Positions 9,943 through 19,310 are shown, numbered from the stretch's first letter. The stretch: 64,000 nt of DNA from Halomarina halobia (GCF_029338575.1 NZ_CP119992.1:2232001-2296000), one strand, 5' to 3'. A program made the numbers and translations. Notes: generated by a model from the sequence alone, not told the origin.

Positions 9943-10355
9943 ATTCGGCTGAGAGCGTCCGGCGACGCTCCGCGCCGCGCACGTCCCCGTCGCTACCCTA
10001 CCGACTAGGCTACGACCCGTGATAAACAGTGTCGGTCGTTGGCACACCGCGTCCATCGGATATAACGTACGACCGGCGAGATCGCCGTCGGCGGTGCTGC
10101 GCCAGCGGAGAGGCGGCCCGACGGCGTTTCAGGTCGCGCCGACGCACTCGAAGGGGTACGCGTCCGATTCGCCGGCGACACGTTCCAGGGTGGGACACGT
10201 TCGACCGGTGGCGGGTTTCGCGGTCGTCGGTTGCCTACACGGCGTCGATGATCGGACGACGTCCGTTGATTACCACACCTGTCGTAAATATATCTAAACG
10301 CACACTACTAATTCAATCGGGAAGATTGATATTCTCATCTGCGTATGTCTTGCGT

Positions 10356-10718
10356 ATGTCTGACGTCTCGACCCTGTTCGAGTTGCTGACCGCCGACGTC
10401 CGCCGCCGTCTCCTCGTCGCCCTGTGCGACGTCGACTCGGTTCAGGTGCCCGATGGATTACTCGTGCGAGGGCAGGCCCAACCCGTTCCGTCGTCGGATT
10501 CCCTGCCTCGAGAGACGCCGTCGCTCGACGAGGGGTCCGCACACCCGCTCACCTTCCAGTTGCACCACAACCACCTGCCGAAATTGGTGGACGCCGGCGT
10601 CATCGAGTGGGACCGCGAGACGGGGACCGTCTCGCGGGGGCCGGAGTTCGAGGAGATCGAACCGGCCGTTCGCTTGCTCGTCGCGAACGCTCACGCGCTC
10701 CCCGGCGAGTTCCTCTGA
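10356..10718 (+). CDS. DUF7344-type small DNA-binding-like regulator
   Basis: This encodes 120 residues from MSDVSTLFELLTADVRRRLL. The opening resembles the first helices of a winged-helix regulator (LLTADVRRRLLVALCD). The second half LTFQLHHNHLPKLVDAGVIEW with TGTVSRGPEFEEIEP is the haloarchaeal DUF7344 pattern: a recognition helix followed by a wing. Such proteins are usually single-domain regulators with unknown targets. Upstream is A/T-rich (10290-10330, including TAAATATATC), which fits a promoter about 30 bases before the start. An in-frame stretch further upstream is open but has no resemblance to the family. Confidence 0.62.
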   Translation: MSDVSTLFELLTADVRRRLLVALCDVDSVQVPDGLLVRGQAQPVPSSDSLPRETPSLDEGSAHPLTFQLHHNHLPKLVDAGVIEWDRETGTVSRGPEFEEIEPAVRLLVANAHALPGEFL

Positions 10719-11056
10719 GCGATCCGCGGGCCTCCCCGACCACGACTGGTTTGCACCGCGTGTTTCGTTCGCGTCCGGACGATGTAGCGGGTGCGGGGAG
10801 TTGCAGAGCCGTCTACCGTCGAGTGTGATCCGAACTCGCCGAGACGGTCCTGCTCGCCTCGCCGTGCTCGGCTGCGCGGGCTGCGACTCGTCTGCTCAAA
10901 TCTCCGTCACGTCCGTTCCTGCAGCGCGACCGCCTCGCTACGCTCGCCGGTGTTGCGCTGCAGAGAAACGTCCTGACGGAGTCTCACGCGAGTGAAACGA
11001 GCGTGAGGCACGTCAGGGCGCGAACGATCGAACCGCTCTGCGGTTCGCGAAGTGAG
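10719..11056. other. Gene-free region downstream of tRNA-Arg with tRNA-derived repeats
   Basis: I see no credible gene here. It contains a 13-base copy (10969-10981) of the tRNA-Arg 3' end (11057-11069). A 7-bp inverted repeat CTCACGC/GCGTGAG lies just inside that copy. Near 10893-10915, CTCAAATCTCCGTCACG resembles the T-arm of the same tRNA in the opposite orientation. The motif GAGTGAAACGAGCG at about 10990 also occurs downstream of tRNA-Met near 17850. This looks like decayed integration or recombination scar sequence. Confidence 0.5.
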
Positions 11057-11129
11057 CGTCCTGACGGAGATTTGAACTCCGGTCCCTGGCTCCGCAAGCC
11101 AAGAGGATAGTCCACTACCCTACCAGGAC
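11057..11129 (-). tRNA. tRNA-Arg (anticodon GCG)
   Basis: On the minus strand the acceptor stem is GTCCTGG paired with TCAGGAC, and the D arm contains the invariant GG. The anticodon stem TTGGC/GCCAG closes the loop TTGCGGA, so the anticodon is GCG (Arg, CGC codons). The T arm CGGAG-TTCAAAT-CTCCG is canonical. The gene is 73 bases with no intron and no encoded CCA. Identity follows from base pairing alone. Confidence 0.93.
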
Positions 11130-11413
11130 TCATCTACTCCTTTCCCGCTTCGGGATAAGTGGGTTACGGTTCGCCCCCGCCGTGCCGACCGTCGACACGG
11201 GCAGTGTTTCCGTGAGCGGCCGCCGGACGAGCACCCACGGGTGGTGGGACTGAACGGGGCCGACCGCTCGGCGAGCGAGAACCCGCAAGCACGCCGCGAG
11301 GCGCGCGCAGCGTGGTTCGCAGCCGTCGAGCGGGAGGGGGCGTTCGAGGTCGTCACGTCGGTGAGTCCGACTCGATTACTCGTATCTGAACAGTACCGAA
11401 GCGGGGCCGAACC

Positions 11414-11440
11414 TTCAAGTAGGAGAGGGGGACCAGCGTC
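11414..11440 (+). promoter_or_regulatory. Promoter-like element shared with the two structured-RNA copies
   Basis: TTCAAGTAGGAG followed 20 bases after its first base by CAGCGTC precedes the RPA gene. The same order and spacing are seen at 25679-25705 (TTCAAGTAGGAG then CAGCGTC) and, more divergent, at 1701-1727. The first block is in TATA position for a start near 11444, giving an RPA leader of about 50-60 bases. The rest of the interval 11130-11490 shows no supported gene; it also holds the tRNA-Arg 5' flank. Confidence 0.5.
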
Positions 11441-11490
11441 GGTATGCCGGACCGTTCGCGCGACCGACAAGGATTAACAGCGGTGCACCC

Positions 11491-12963
11491 ATGTCCGAGA
11501 TAATGGGCACGATCGAGGATATCTACGGTGACCTCGACGCGGAAATCACGGAGGAGGAGTTCCGTGAGGCGGTCGCGACGAAGGTCGAGCAGATGGACGG
11601 GCTCGCGGACGAGGAGACCGCCGCGATGCTCGTCGCGCACGAACTCACCGACGAGGAGATCAACGGCATCGCGGACATCGACGCCGGCATGGAGGAGGTG
11701 AAGTTCCTCGGGAAGGTGATGAGCGTCGGCGAGGTCCGCACCTTCGAGCGCGACGACGGCGAGGGGCAGGTGCTGAACGTCGAGGTCGCGGACGAGACGG
11801 GTCGCGTGCGCGTCGCGCTCTGGGACGAGCAGGCCGCGGCGGGCGCGGCTGAACTCGACCCCGGCGACGTGCTGCGCATCAAGGGCCGCCCGAAGGAGGG
11901 CTACAACGGGCTCGAGGTGAGCGCGAGCCGCGTCGAGGGCGACCAGGACGCCGACATCGAGGTGGACGTCGCGGAGGAGGGGACCATCGCGGCGCTCTCG
12001 CTCGGGCAGAGCGACGTGAACGTGCGCGGGAAGGTGCTCGGCACCGAACCGGTGCGGACGTTCGACCGCGACGACGGGAGCGAGGGGCGCGTCTCGAACC
12101 TCGTCCTCGGCGACGAGACAGGTCGCGTGCGCGTGACGCTCTGGGACGAGCGGGCCGACCGCGCCACCGAACTCGCGGAGGGCGTCTCGGTCGAGGTCGT
12201 CGACGGATACGTCCGCGAGCGCGACGGCGCGCTCGAACTCCACGTCGGCTCGCGCGGGAAGGTGGAGGAACTCGACGAGGAGGTGACCTACGTCCCCGAG
12301 ACGACGGACATCGAGGCCCTCGAACTCGGCGACACCGTCGACATCGCGGGCGTCATCCGATCGGCCGACCCGAAGCGCACGTTCGACCGCGACGACGGGA
12401 GCGAGGGACAGGTTCGCAACGTCCGCGTGCAGGACAGGACCGGCGACATCCGCGTCGCGATGTGGGGCGAGAAGGCGGACGCCGACGTCGGTCCCGGCGA
12501 CGAGGTGCTGTTCGCCGACGTCGAGATCAAGGACGGCTGGCAGGAGGACATCGAGGCCTCCGCCGGCTGGCGCTCGACCGTCTCCGTCCTCGATCCGGGG
12601 AGCGCGAGCGCCTCGCGGGGCGGCTCCGCCGACGCTGCCGACGACGGCGCGTCGGCAGCGGGCACGACGGGCCTCGACGCGTTCGCGAGCGGCGGGTCGG
12701 GCGACGGGACGGCGGCGACCACGGCCGAGGCGGAGGGCGAGACCGGGACGGGGGGCGAAGCCGATGTCACCCCCGACGCCGAGGCGGAGGACGGCCCCGT
12801 CGAGTTCACCGGGACGGTCGTCCAGACGGGCGAACCGGTGATGCTCGACGACGGCAGCGAGACGGTCACCGTCCTCACGGACGAGGACGTCCGGCTGGGC
12901 CAGGAGATCACGGTGCGCGGGCGACTGGTGGACGGTCGCCTGGAGGCCGACGAGGTCTTCTGA
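11491..12963 (+). CDS. rpa: RPA-type single-stranded DNA-binding protein with repeated OB folds
   Basis: This is 490 residues. The N-terminus (about 1-65) is the short helical domain of haloarchaeal RPA proteins (TEEEFREAVATKVEQMDGLADEETAAMLVAHEL). Three OB folds follow, each beginning with a variant of KVLGTEPVRTFDRDDGSEG and containing DETGRVRVxLWDE: about 70-155, 168-260 and 275-370. A low-complexity acidic and Gly/Ala linker (about 370-430) leads to a C-terminal beta-rich segment (VEFTGTVVQTGEPVMLDDGS), probably a fourth OB-like domain. The protein coats ssDNA in replication and repair. ATG at 11503 (MGTIEDIYG) is an equally good start and matches the usual family opening. Confidence 0.88.
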   Translation: MSEIMGTIEDIYGDLDAEITEEEFREAVATKVEQMDGLADEETAAMLVAHELTDEEINGIADIDAGMEEVKFLGKVMSVGEVRTFERDDGEGQVLNVEVADETGRVRVALWDEQAAAGAAELDPGDVLRIKGRPKEGYNGLEVSASRVEGDQDADIEVDVAEEGTIAALSLGQSDVNVRGKVLGTEPVRTFDRDDGSEGRVSNLVLGDETGRVRVTLWDERADRATELAEGVSVEVVDGYVRERDGALELHVGSRGKVEELDEEVTYVPETTDIEALELGDTVDIAGVIRSADPKRTFDRDDGSEGQVRNVRVQDRTGDIRVAMWGEKADADVGPGDEVLFADVEIKDGWQEDIEASAGWRSTVSVLDPGSASASRGGSADAADDGASAAGTTGLDAFASGGSGDGTAATTAEAEGETGTGGEADVTPDAEAEDGPVEFTGTVVQTGEPVMLDDGSETVTVLTDEDVRLGQEITVRGRLVDGRLEADEVF

Positions 12964-13002
12964 GGAGGACGGGTTCCGGATCGGGAGTGGGCGTGGGGTC
13001 GA

Positions 13003-13529
13003 TTACTCGACGACCAGGACGCCCCGCATCCCCGTGCCGGCGTGGGGATCGCACTGGTATTTGACGAGTGGACCGCGGCGAGCGGTCCACTCGAAGGTGC
13101 CCGAGGACCGGATGTCCGAGGCGAAGTCAGCGCCTTCCTGCGCCGCGACGTTGTGCGAGCCGACCCGTTCCGTTCCGTCCTAGACGATCTCCGTTTCGGC
13201 CCACTCCCAGACGATCCTCGTCCCGGGATCGACGTGGACGGCGACGGGATCGAACGCCAGCCCGTCCTCGCCCGCGCCGACCTCGATGGTCACCGCCTCC
13301 TCCCCGCGCCTGTCGACGGTGCTACCGGAGCCGTCCCTGCCGTTCGCGTCGAGGAGCCAGCCGTCGTAGTCGACGTACTGTCCGGCTCCATTTCCGTCGG
13401 GCCCCCCGACGAGTTCGACGGATCGCTCGATTCGGAACCGCGGCCGAGACAACCGGCCAGCAGACCGCCGCCGACCGCGGCGGACGCGGCGAGGACGGTG
13501 CGACGGGTCGTGATGCGTGGTGCGGGCAT
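13003..13529 (-). pseudogene. Halocyanin (blue copper protein) gene broken by a frameshift and an amber codon
   Basis: The start at 13529 encodes a Tat/lipobox signal (TTRRTVLAASAAVGGGLLAGC), a Ser/Thr-rich linker, and then the frame is lost near a run of six G/C at about 13405. The second frame carries the halocyanin domain (YDGWLLDANGRDGS, EVGAGEDGLAFDPVAVHV, IVWEW). It is interrupted by an in-frame TAG at 13180-13182. Past the stop the same frame encodes GSHNVAAQEG and CDPHAGTGMRGVLVVE, including the copper-binding His, Cys and His, before ending at 13003. An intact gene would encode a membrane-attached electron carrier of about 175 residues. Two lesions argue for a real pseudogene, though sequencing error at the homopolymer is possible. 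Confidence 0.78.
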
Positions 13530-13782
13530 GTGATATCCACCTCGAACGACACGTACGACTGATACGTACTTGTGTCCGATTCTCGAGATCTCGGGATCAT
13601 CTCGGAGGTTATCTCCGCCGCCGTTCGAGGGGCTCTCGACGTTCGGCCGCCGGTATCGGTCGCCGGTACCGGCCGATCGGTCATCCCGAATCCCGTCGTC
13701 GATTCGAACGCGGGATCGACCCGTCGTCCCGGCGCACCGCCCCCGATCTGCGGGCCGTCGAACGGCGGAGTGACGCGGAACG

Positions 13783-13789
13783 CTTAAGC
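13783..13789 (+). promoter_or_regulatory. Promoter box for histone-deacetylase operon
   Basis: CTTAAGC is centred 27 bases upstream of the histone ATG at 13813, consistent with a leaderless transcript covering both overlapping genes. The rest of 13530-13812 shows no supported gene. Confidence 0.5.
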
Positions 13790-13812
13790 CCGAAACAGTC
13801 CCGTGTCACGGT

Positions 13813-14243
13813 ATGAGTGTCGAGTTACCGTTCGCGCCGGTCGACGCTATCATCCGGCGGAACGCTGGTAACCTCCGGGTGAGCGCCGACGCCGCCGAGG
13901 CGCTCGCCCGTCACATCCAGGCCCGCGGCGCGGCGCTCGCCGTCGAGGCGGCCGCGCGCGCGACCGACGACGGCCGCAAGACGTTGATGGCCGAGGACTT
14001 CGGGACGACCGGGGACAAGGCGTCGCTCGAACTCCCCATCGCCCCCGTCGATCGGATCGCCAGGCTCGACATCGACGACCGGTACCGCGTCTCGATGGAC
14101 GCGCGCATCGCCCTCGCCACCATCCTCGAAGCCGAGGCGGACGCCGTCGCCGCGGCCGCGGCGGTCCTCGCCCGGCACGCGGACCGACGGACCGTCATCG
14201 AGGACGACATCGAGACGTACTTCGAACTCGCACCGTACTTCGA

Positions 14244-14247
<4 letters not shown>
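13813..14247 (+). CDS. hpyA: Archaeal histone, fused doublet
   Basis: This is 144 residues made of two histone folds in tandem: about 1-68 (LPFAPVDAIIRRNAGNLRVSADAAEALARHI with ARATDDGRKTLMAEDF) and about 73-144 (LPIAPVDRIARLDIDDRYRVSMDARIALATIL with RHADRRTVIEDDIETYF). Haloarchaea encode this end-to-end doublet, which folds as an intramolecular dimer. The protein is acidic and carries few lysines in the DNA-facing loops, in line with haloarchaeal histones acting more like regulators than bulk packaging proteins. The stop overlaps the start of the deacetylase gene (ATGA), so both are almost surely translated from one mRNA. Confidence 0.95.
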
Positions 14248-15229
<982 letters not shown>

Positions 15230-15251
<22 letters not shown>

Positions 15252-16579
15252 CGCGCCAGCTCGACGCCGAACTCCGCCGCGAGCGCCGTCGTCTCCTCGC
15301 CCTCGAGCACCTCGTAGCCATCGCGCAGCGCCTCCGCCACGGCGACGCCGAGCGAGACGTCGAGGAGGTCGTCGCTCTCCAGCCACTCGCGGGCGGTGGC
15401 GCGTCCGCGCTCGCGCTCGACGACGTAGCGCTCGCCGTCGACGAACGGCCCGTACGCGTCGCCGTCGGCGTACTTCCCGTAGAACCCCGTCGCGTGCCGA
15501 TCGACCCACACCGGCGGTCCCTCGTGGCGGGCGATCCGGGGGCGCTCCGCGACCTCGCACTCGACGAAGAGGACGGCCGTCCCGTCGGCGAACGTCGCCG
15601 CCCGGAGCACGTCGAAGCCGCGGCGGTCGAGTTCGCCGACCACGCCCGAGAGCGACTTCTCGAGTTGCGGGTAGAGCTGGTCGTCCACGAGGTCGGGCGC
15701 GGGGAAGCGGACGGCGAAGGGCGTCGTCCCCCGACGCTCCAGGTGGGCGGCCATCGCGTCGGCGTCGAGCGGGTCGGGGTCGCGCGGCTCGAACGCTTCG
15801 ACGCGCGGCTCGTCGAGGAACGCCCGCGCGTGGTGGACGAGCCGCGCGACGTTTCCCGCCGAGAGGACGGCCGCGACGTTGCGCTCCGGATCGGTCGGAT
15901 CGACGACCACCAGCGGGTCGTCGAACTCGCGCGCGGCGTGGCCCTCGGGGTCGAGTTCGACCGGCGGGTGCCACCGGCGGACCGCCTCGAGAAACGCGCG
16001 GAAGCCGCCGCACTCCAGCACGAGCAGTTCGGTCAGGTAGCCCGAGAACCCCCTCGTCCGGAGGTCGCTCCCGTAGACGCCGACGCCCTTCAGGAACGCC
16101 TTGGTCAGCACGACCTCCTCGGCGCTGTCGTCGTCGAGGCGCTCGGCGAGGTAGGCGGTGTGAAACGGCGTCCGGTCGACCGCCGACTGGATCGCCGTCG
16201 CGTCCTCGACGGCGTAGCAGGGGACGAGATCCACCTCGAACCCCCCCCTGGTGCCCTTCACGTAGGGGTGCTCGGCGTACTCCTCGTGGCCGTCCGGGAG
16301 CACCGCGCGGCCCACCTCCAGCCCGTAGCGCTCCAGCTCGCGCCGGGGGAGATCCGGTGGGAAGCGCACGAACACGTCGATGTCGCGGTCGCCGCTGACC
16401 CACGTCCCCCGCGCCGTCGAGCCGACCTGCACGACGTCCGCCTCCACCGGGAGGTCGGCCGCGGCCGCCTCGGCGTCGGCGACGACCCGCGCCGCGGTCC
16501 GGGCGAGGCGCTCGCGCTCGGCGTCGTCCGGGACGACGCGCGCGGCGACCCCCTCCGTGACGGCCTCGAACTCGTCCAT
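15230..16579 (-). CDS. cca: CCA-adding tRNA nucleotidyltransferase (class I)
   Basis: This encodes 449 residues from MDEFEAVTEGVAARV, the usual archaeal length. The head domain has the class I nucleotidyltransferase motif GSTARGTWVSGDRDIDVFV near residues 57-75 with the catalytic Asp pair, and a third carboxylate in FEVDLVPCY. The neck, body and tail domains follow (VVLTKAFLKGVGVYGSDLRTRGFSGYL). The enzyme adds or repairs the 3' CCA of tRNAs; that is essential here, since the three tRNA genes in this window do not encode CCA. The in-frame upstream ATG (five codons earlier) is less likely. The stop overlaps the deacetylase gene. Confidence 0.94.
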
Positions 16580-16761
16580 GTGTGGAGGTCCCACCGTGCG
16601 GGCGAAAGGGTAACGGTCGAGGCGTTCGCTCGCGGTCGAGCCGTTCGCGCGGCGACGGTCGAGGCACTGCCCCCGCCCCCGGCCGTGCGGTGTGGTTACA
16701 CGCGGACGGACGGGCGTAGAAACGAAAGCCCTATTTGGCGAATCGCTTTACTCCCTAGCGA

Positions 16762-16834
16762 GCCGCCGTAGCTCAGCTGGTAGAGCACCTCGCTGTTAAC
16801 GAGGTTGTCCCAGGTTCGAGCCCTGGCGGCGGCG
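16762..16834 (+). tRNA. tRNA-Asn (anticodon GTT)
   Basis: Acceptor GCCGCCG pairs with CGGCGGC, the D arm is GCTC-AGCTGGTAGA-GAGC type, and the anticodon stem CCTCG/CGAGG closes CTGTTAA (anticodon GTT). The T arm is CCAGG-TTCGAGC-CCTGG with discriminator G. It is 73 bases with no intron or CCA. Confidence 0.95.
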
Positions 16835-16895
16835 CTTCTCCGTACGCGTCACGCGACGAGCGAAGCGGGACCGACGCGCGTACGTTCTCTCTCCT

Positions 16896-17492
16896 TCAGC
16901 GCCGTAGCTCCGCCTCGCCCGTCCGTAGCGCCTCGTCCCACCACTCGTGTTCCCGCGCCGCCGCGACCGACAGCGGCGGATCGGGTTCCGCGGGGCGCTC
17001 GCCCAGCGGGCGGCGGAACCACCCCACGTCGTGCCACGCACCGTGCTTGAACCCGACCGCCTCCCAGACGCCGATCCGCTCGAAGCCCGTCGCCTCGTGG
17101 AACGCGACGCTCGCCGGATTGGGGAGCGTCACCGCGGCGTAGACGCCGCAGTAACCCTGTCCGGCGAGCAGGGCGAACAGCGCGGAATAGAGCGCCCCGG
17201 CGACCCCCTCCCGCTTCGCGTCCTCGCGGACGTACACCGAGCTCTCGGTCGACCAGCGGTAGGCCGCCCGCGAGCGGACCGGGCCGGCGTAGGCGTACCC
17301 GACCACCTCGCCGTCGCGCTCGCAGACCAGCCACGGGTAGCGCTCCAGTTTCCCCTCGATGCGCTCGGCCACCTCCTCGGCGCTCGGCGGCGTCCGCTCG
17401 AACGTGACGCTCGTCCCCTCGACGTACGGCGCGTAGATCGCGCGGACGGCGGGCGCGTCCGCGGCGGTCGCGAGGCGGAGCGCGGCGGTCAC
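16896..17492 (-). CDS. GNAT N-acetyltransferase, phosphinothricin acetyltransferase-like
   Basis: This is 198 residues of a single GNAT fold. The opening LRLATAADAPAVRAIYAPYV, the central YAYAGPVRSRAAYRWSTESSVYV and SVYVREDAKREGVAGALYSAL (acetyl-CoA-binding loop, near residues 84-104) match the PAT/Bar-like subgroup. The closing GFERIGVWEAVGFKHGAWHDVGWF block is also typical. Members acetylate amino groups of amino-acid analogues such as phosphinothricin or methionine sulfoximine; the natural substrate here is unknown. It is cytosolic and stands alone between tRNA-Asn and tRNA-Met. The C-terminus is about 25 residues longer than most PAT proteins. Confidence 0.85.
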   Translation of the reverse strand: MTAALRLATAADAPAVRAIYAPYVEGTSVTFERTPPSAEEVAERIEGKLERYPWLVCERDGEVVGYAYAGPVRSRAAYRWSTESSVYVREDAKREGVAGALYSALFALLAGQGYCGVYAAVTLPNPASVAFHEATGFERIGVWEAVGFKHGAWHDVGWFRRPLGERPAEPDPPLSVAAAREHEWWDEALRTGEAELRR

Positions 17493-17654
17493 GGTCCCCT
17501 CCGTCCGGTCGTCGTTCGACTCGTCATGCCCCCCCGTTCGGCCGCCGGCGCAAACCCGTTGCGCCCCGCGCGACGCTTGCCGGGGTACTGCGGGGGTCGC
17601 CTCGCGGCTTCGACCCGGTAGGCTAAAGAGGTCCGGGGGATGACTCGTTTTCGT

Positions 17655-17796
17655 GGGCCCTTAGCTTAGTCTGGTATAGCACCCGGCTCATAATTTCATC
17701 CCTTTCGGGTTGAATGAGGCCGACGCCCGGCGTTCGGTTCCGAAGGAGGTGCGATGGGACACCGGGCGGTCGCTGGTTCAAATCCGGCAGGGCCCA
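17655..17796 (+). tRNA. Elongator tRNA-Met (anticodon CAT) with intron
   Basis: The acceptor GGGCCCT pairs with AGGGCCC. The anticodon stem CCCGG (17682-17686) pairs with CCGGG (17762-17766) around CTCATA/A, giving anticodon CAT. A 68-base intron occupies 17693-17760, at the canonical position after base 37. The T arm is GCTGG-TTCAAAT-CCGGC. The mature tRNA is 74 bases without CCA. Introns in elongator tRNA-Met are known in haloarchaea. Confidence 0.93.
17693..17760 (+). other. tRNA-Met intron (68 bases)
   Basis: The insertion lies between positions 37 and 38 of the anticodon loop, the standard site for the archaeal splicing endonuclease, which cuts a bulge-helix-bulge. Exact borders can shift by one base because an A is present at both junctions. 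Confidence 0.8.
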
Positions 17797-17906
17797 TGAG
17801 ACCGGCGCGGTAGCGCCGTGTCGAATCACCGCTACGATTTGAAACAGGGAGTGAAACGAGCGCTAGCGAGTGGAACGACCGAGGTTCAAATCCGGCAGGG
17901 CCCATG
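17775..17906 (+). repeat. Direct repeat of tRNA-Met 3' end (17775-17798 and 17883-17906)
   Basis: The last 22 bases of tRNA-Met plus two following bases are repeated exactly 108 bases downstream (24 identical bases, beginning GGTTCAAATCC and ending GGGCCCATG). A copied tRNA 3' end next to the intact gene is what site-specific integration by tyrosine recombinases leaves. The 84 bases between hold no gene. This looks like a remnant attachment-site pair or a nested scar. Confidence 0.6.
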
Positions 17907-18284
17907 TGAGGGTCGCGAGCGACAGCGAGCGACCGAACTGCACCCCGCGGGATTTGAAGCAAGGAGCGACGCGAACGAGAAGGCGGAGTCGGGGTACCAG
18001 CTCCTCACCCTCGGTAGCACGACCGGCGCGGTGAGCGCGGTCGTCGCGTCGTGGCTCGAGGACTACCGCCCCGGCGAGTGGGTCGCGTCGAACCCGTACA
18101 TCCGGACACGAGCGGGAGGCCCGAATCCCTCCATTTCGACTGGAAACACCACGATCGATATGCCGAATCCGGGACAACGAGTCGCAGGGGACGGTCACGG
18201 ATCGGTACCGCTGCGGTCCGTCTCGCTGTCGGAGGACCACGAACCACGACAATTTATTAATTTTGAACACTAGTTTAGTAACGC
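17907..18284. other. Gene-free region after the tRNA-Met repeat
   Basis: I see no convincing gene. A plus-strand frame is open through 17818-18273 but its content has no recognisable family and its codon use is unlike neighbours. Near 17945, GATTTGAAGCAAGGAGCGACGC resembles the flank of the tRNA-Met repeat again. An A/T-rich stretch at 18250-18270 (TTTATTAATTTTGAAC) is a good promoter for the gene starting at 18285. Confidence 0.45.
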
Positions 18285-18473
18285 ATGTCCGACGAGACGA
18301 CTCCAGCGATCGCCCCGGGCGGCGCACCCGAGGCGGGCGAGTCGACGGCGACCGACCACCCGAACGCGCGACGCGACGTCGGCGCGGCGACGCCGCACGG
18401 CGATCGGGTGGAGGAGAAAGGCGACGAGACCGCCGGGCGGACCGGGGCCGAGGGGGGCGGCCCCGGGGAGTGA
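18285..18473 (+). CDS. Small acidic hypothetical protein
   Basis: This encodes 62 residues from MSDETTPAIAPGG, rich in Ala, Gly, Glu and Asp and probably disordered. There is no motif that I recognise. The support for a real gene is the strong A/T-rich promoter region about 25-30 bases upstream and the overlap of its stop with a GTG start of the next frame (GTGA). Codon third positions are strongly G/C. It could be a partner or leader for the downstream protein. Confidence 0.5.
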   Translation: MSDETTPAIAPGGAPEAGESTATDHPNARRDVGAATPHGDRVEEKGDETAGRTGAEGGGPGE

Positions 18474-18796
18474 TCGCCGTGCCGCTCGATCCCGACGAGT
18501 GGACCGTGGCGACGCCGGCAGACTCGCTCAGGACCCGAGTTCGGGCGTACCTCGCCGACCACGACGAGACGGCGTACACCGCCTCGGAGGTCGCACAGGC
18601 GCTCTCCGCGTCCCGCGGTGCCACCGTCCTCGGCGTCTTCTGGACGCCGGAGGCGGTCACCTCGCAGTCGGAACCGATCGACGATCGCTGCGCGGTCGCG
18701 CTGGACGCGCTCGCGGATCGCGGGGAGGTCGCGGTCCGGACCGTCGAACGGGGCGGCGCGACGGTCCGGTACTATCGACACGCCGGGACCGACTGA
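18470..18796 (+). CDS. Winged-helix-like hypothetical protein
   Basis: This encodes 108 residues from a GTG that overlaps the stop of the upstream small gene by four bases. The segment LRTRVRAYLADHDETAYTASEVAQALSA reads as a helix-turn-helix, and DALADRGEVAVRTVERGGATVRYYR as a following helix and wing. It is probably a small DNA-binding regulator, but no family name is secure. It shares one promoter with the 62-residue gene. It has no signal peptide or membrane span. Confidence 0.6.
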   Translation: MIAVPLDPDEWTVATPADSLRTRVRAYLADHDETAYTASEVAQALSASRGATVLGVFWTPEAVTSQSEPIDDRCAVALDALADRGEVAVRTVERGGATVRYYRHAGTD

Positions 18797-18871
18797 CCGG
18801 GCCTCCTACCGCCGCGGTCCCGCGGCCGACGCACCCTCCGAGCGCACGGGGCCGACTCGGGTCGCCGGCGA

Positions 18872-19246
18872 TCACCCTTGAGCGAGCGTCTTCCGGAGCG
18901 CCGTCGCCACCTCCTCGAAGAGGGTGATCGGTATCTCGTCGGTCGTGGCGAACGCACCCTCGTCGTCCGTGATGACGCGGACGACGTAGCCCTTGGAGAA
19001 CGCCCGGATGGTGAACTCGTACCCGCCGAGTTCGGTCTCGCCGTAGGTCCGGGAGTCGGTGAACCCGAGGCGCTCGTTGTCCGCGAAGCGCTCCAGATCC
19101 GCGCCGCGTTCGAGGTCCCTCCTGAGGTAGAGTTGCTCCCAGTCGTCGGGCGTGAAGTAGACGAGGCTGCGCAGGTCCTCGCCGATGGCGGTGCGGGCGG
19201 CGCTCACTAGCGTCTCGCGTCGTTCCTCCGTGAGTAGCGTGCTCAT
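18872..19246 (-). CDS. DUF7522-like haloarchaeal protein
   Basis: This is 124 residues. The pattern ARTAIGEDLRSLVYFTPDDWEQLYLR, then GGYEFTIRAFSKGYVVRVITDDEGAFATTD, matches a family widespread in haloarchaea (I recall DUF7522), thought to be a small alpha/beta protein with no proven function. It has no membrane segment or signal. The start MSTLLTEERRE is the only good ATG. It is separated by 64 bases from the MFS gene stop and may be cotranscribed downstream of it. Confidence 0.68.
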   Translation of the reverse strand: MSTLLTEERRETLVSAARTAIGEDLRSLVYFTPDDWEQLYLRRDLERGADLERFADNERLGFTDSRTYGETELGGYEFTIRAFSKGYVVRVITDDEGAFATTDEIPITLFEEVATALRKTLAQG

Positions 19247-19310
19247 GGTTCGCGAATACGTGCGCCGAGGAGATAGTCCCTCCTCTCGCTTCGGTCTTTC
19301 CCCGGCGGCG

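Noticed and set aside
17818..18273. Plus-strand frame of 151 codons in the tRNA-Met downstream region
   Set aside because: It includes the tRNA-repeat copy, has no family resemblance and no promoter at its start; better read as scar DNA.
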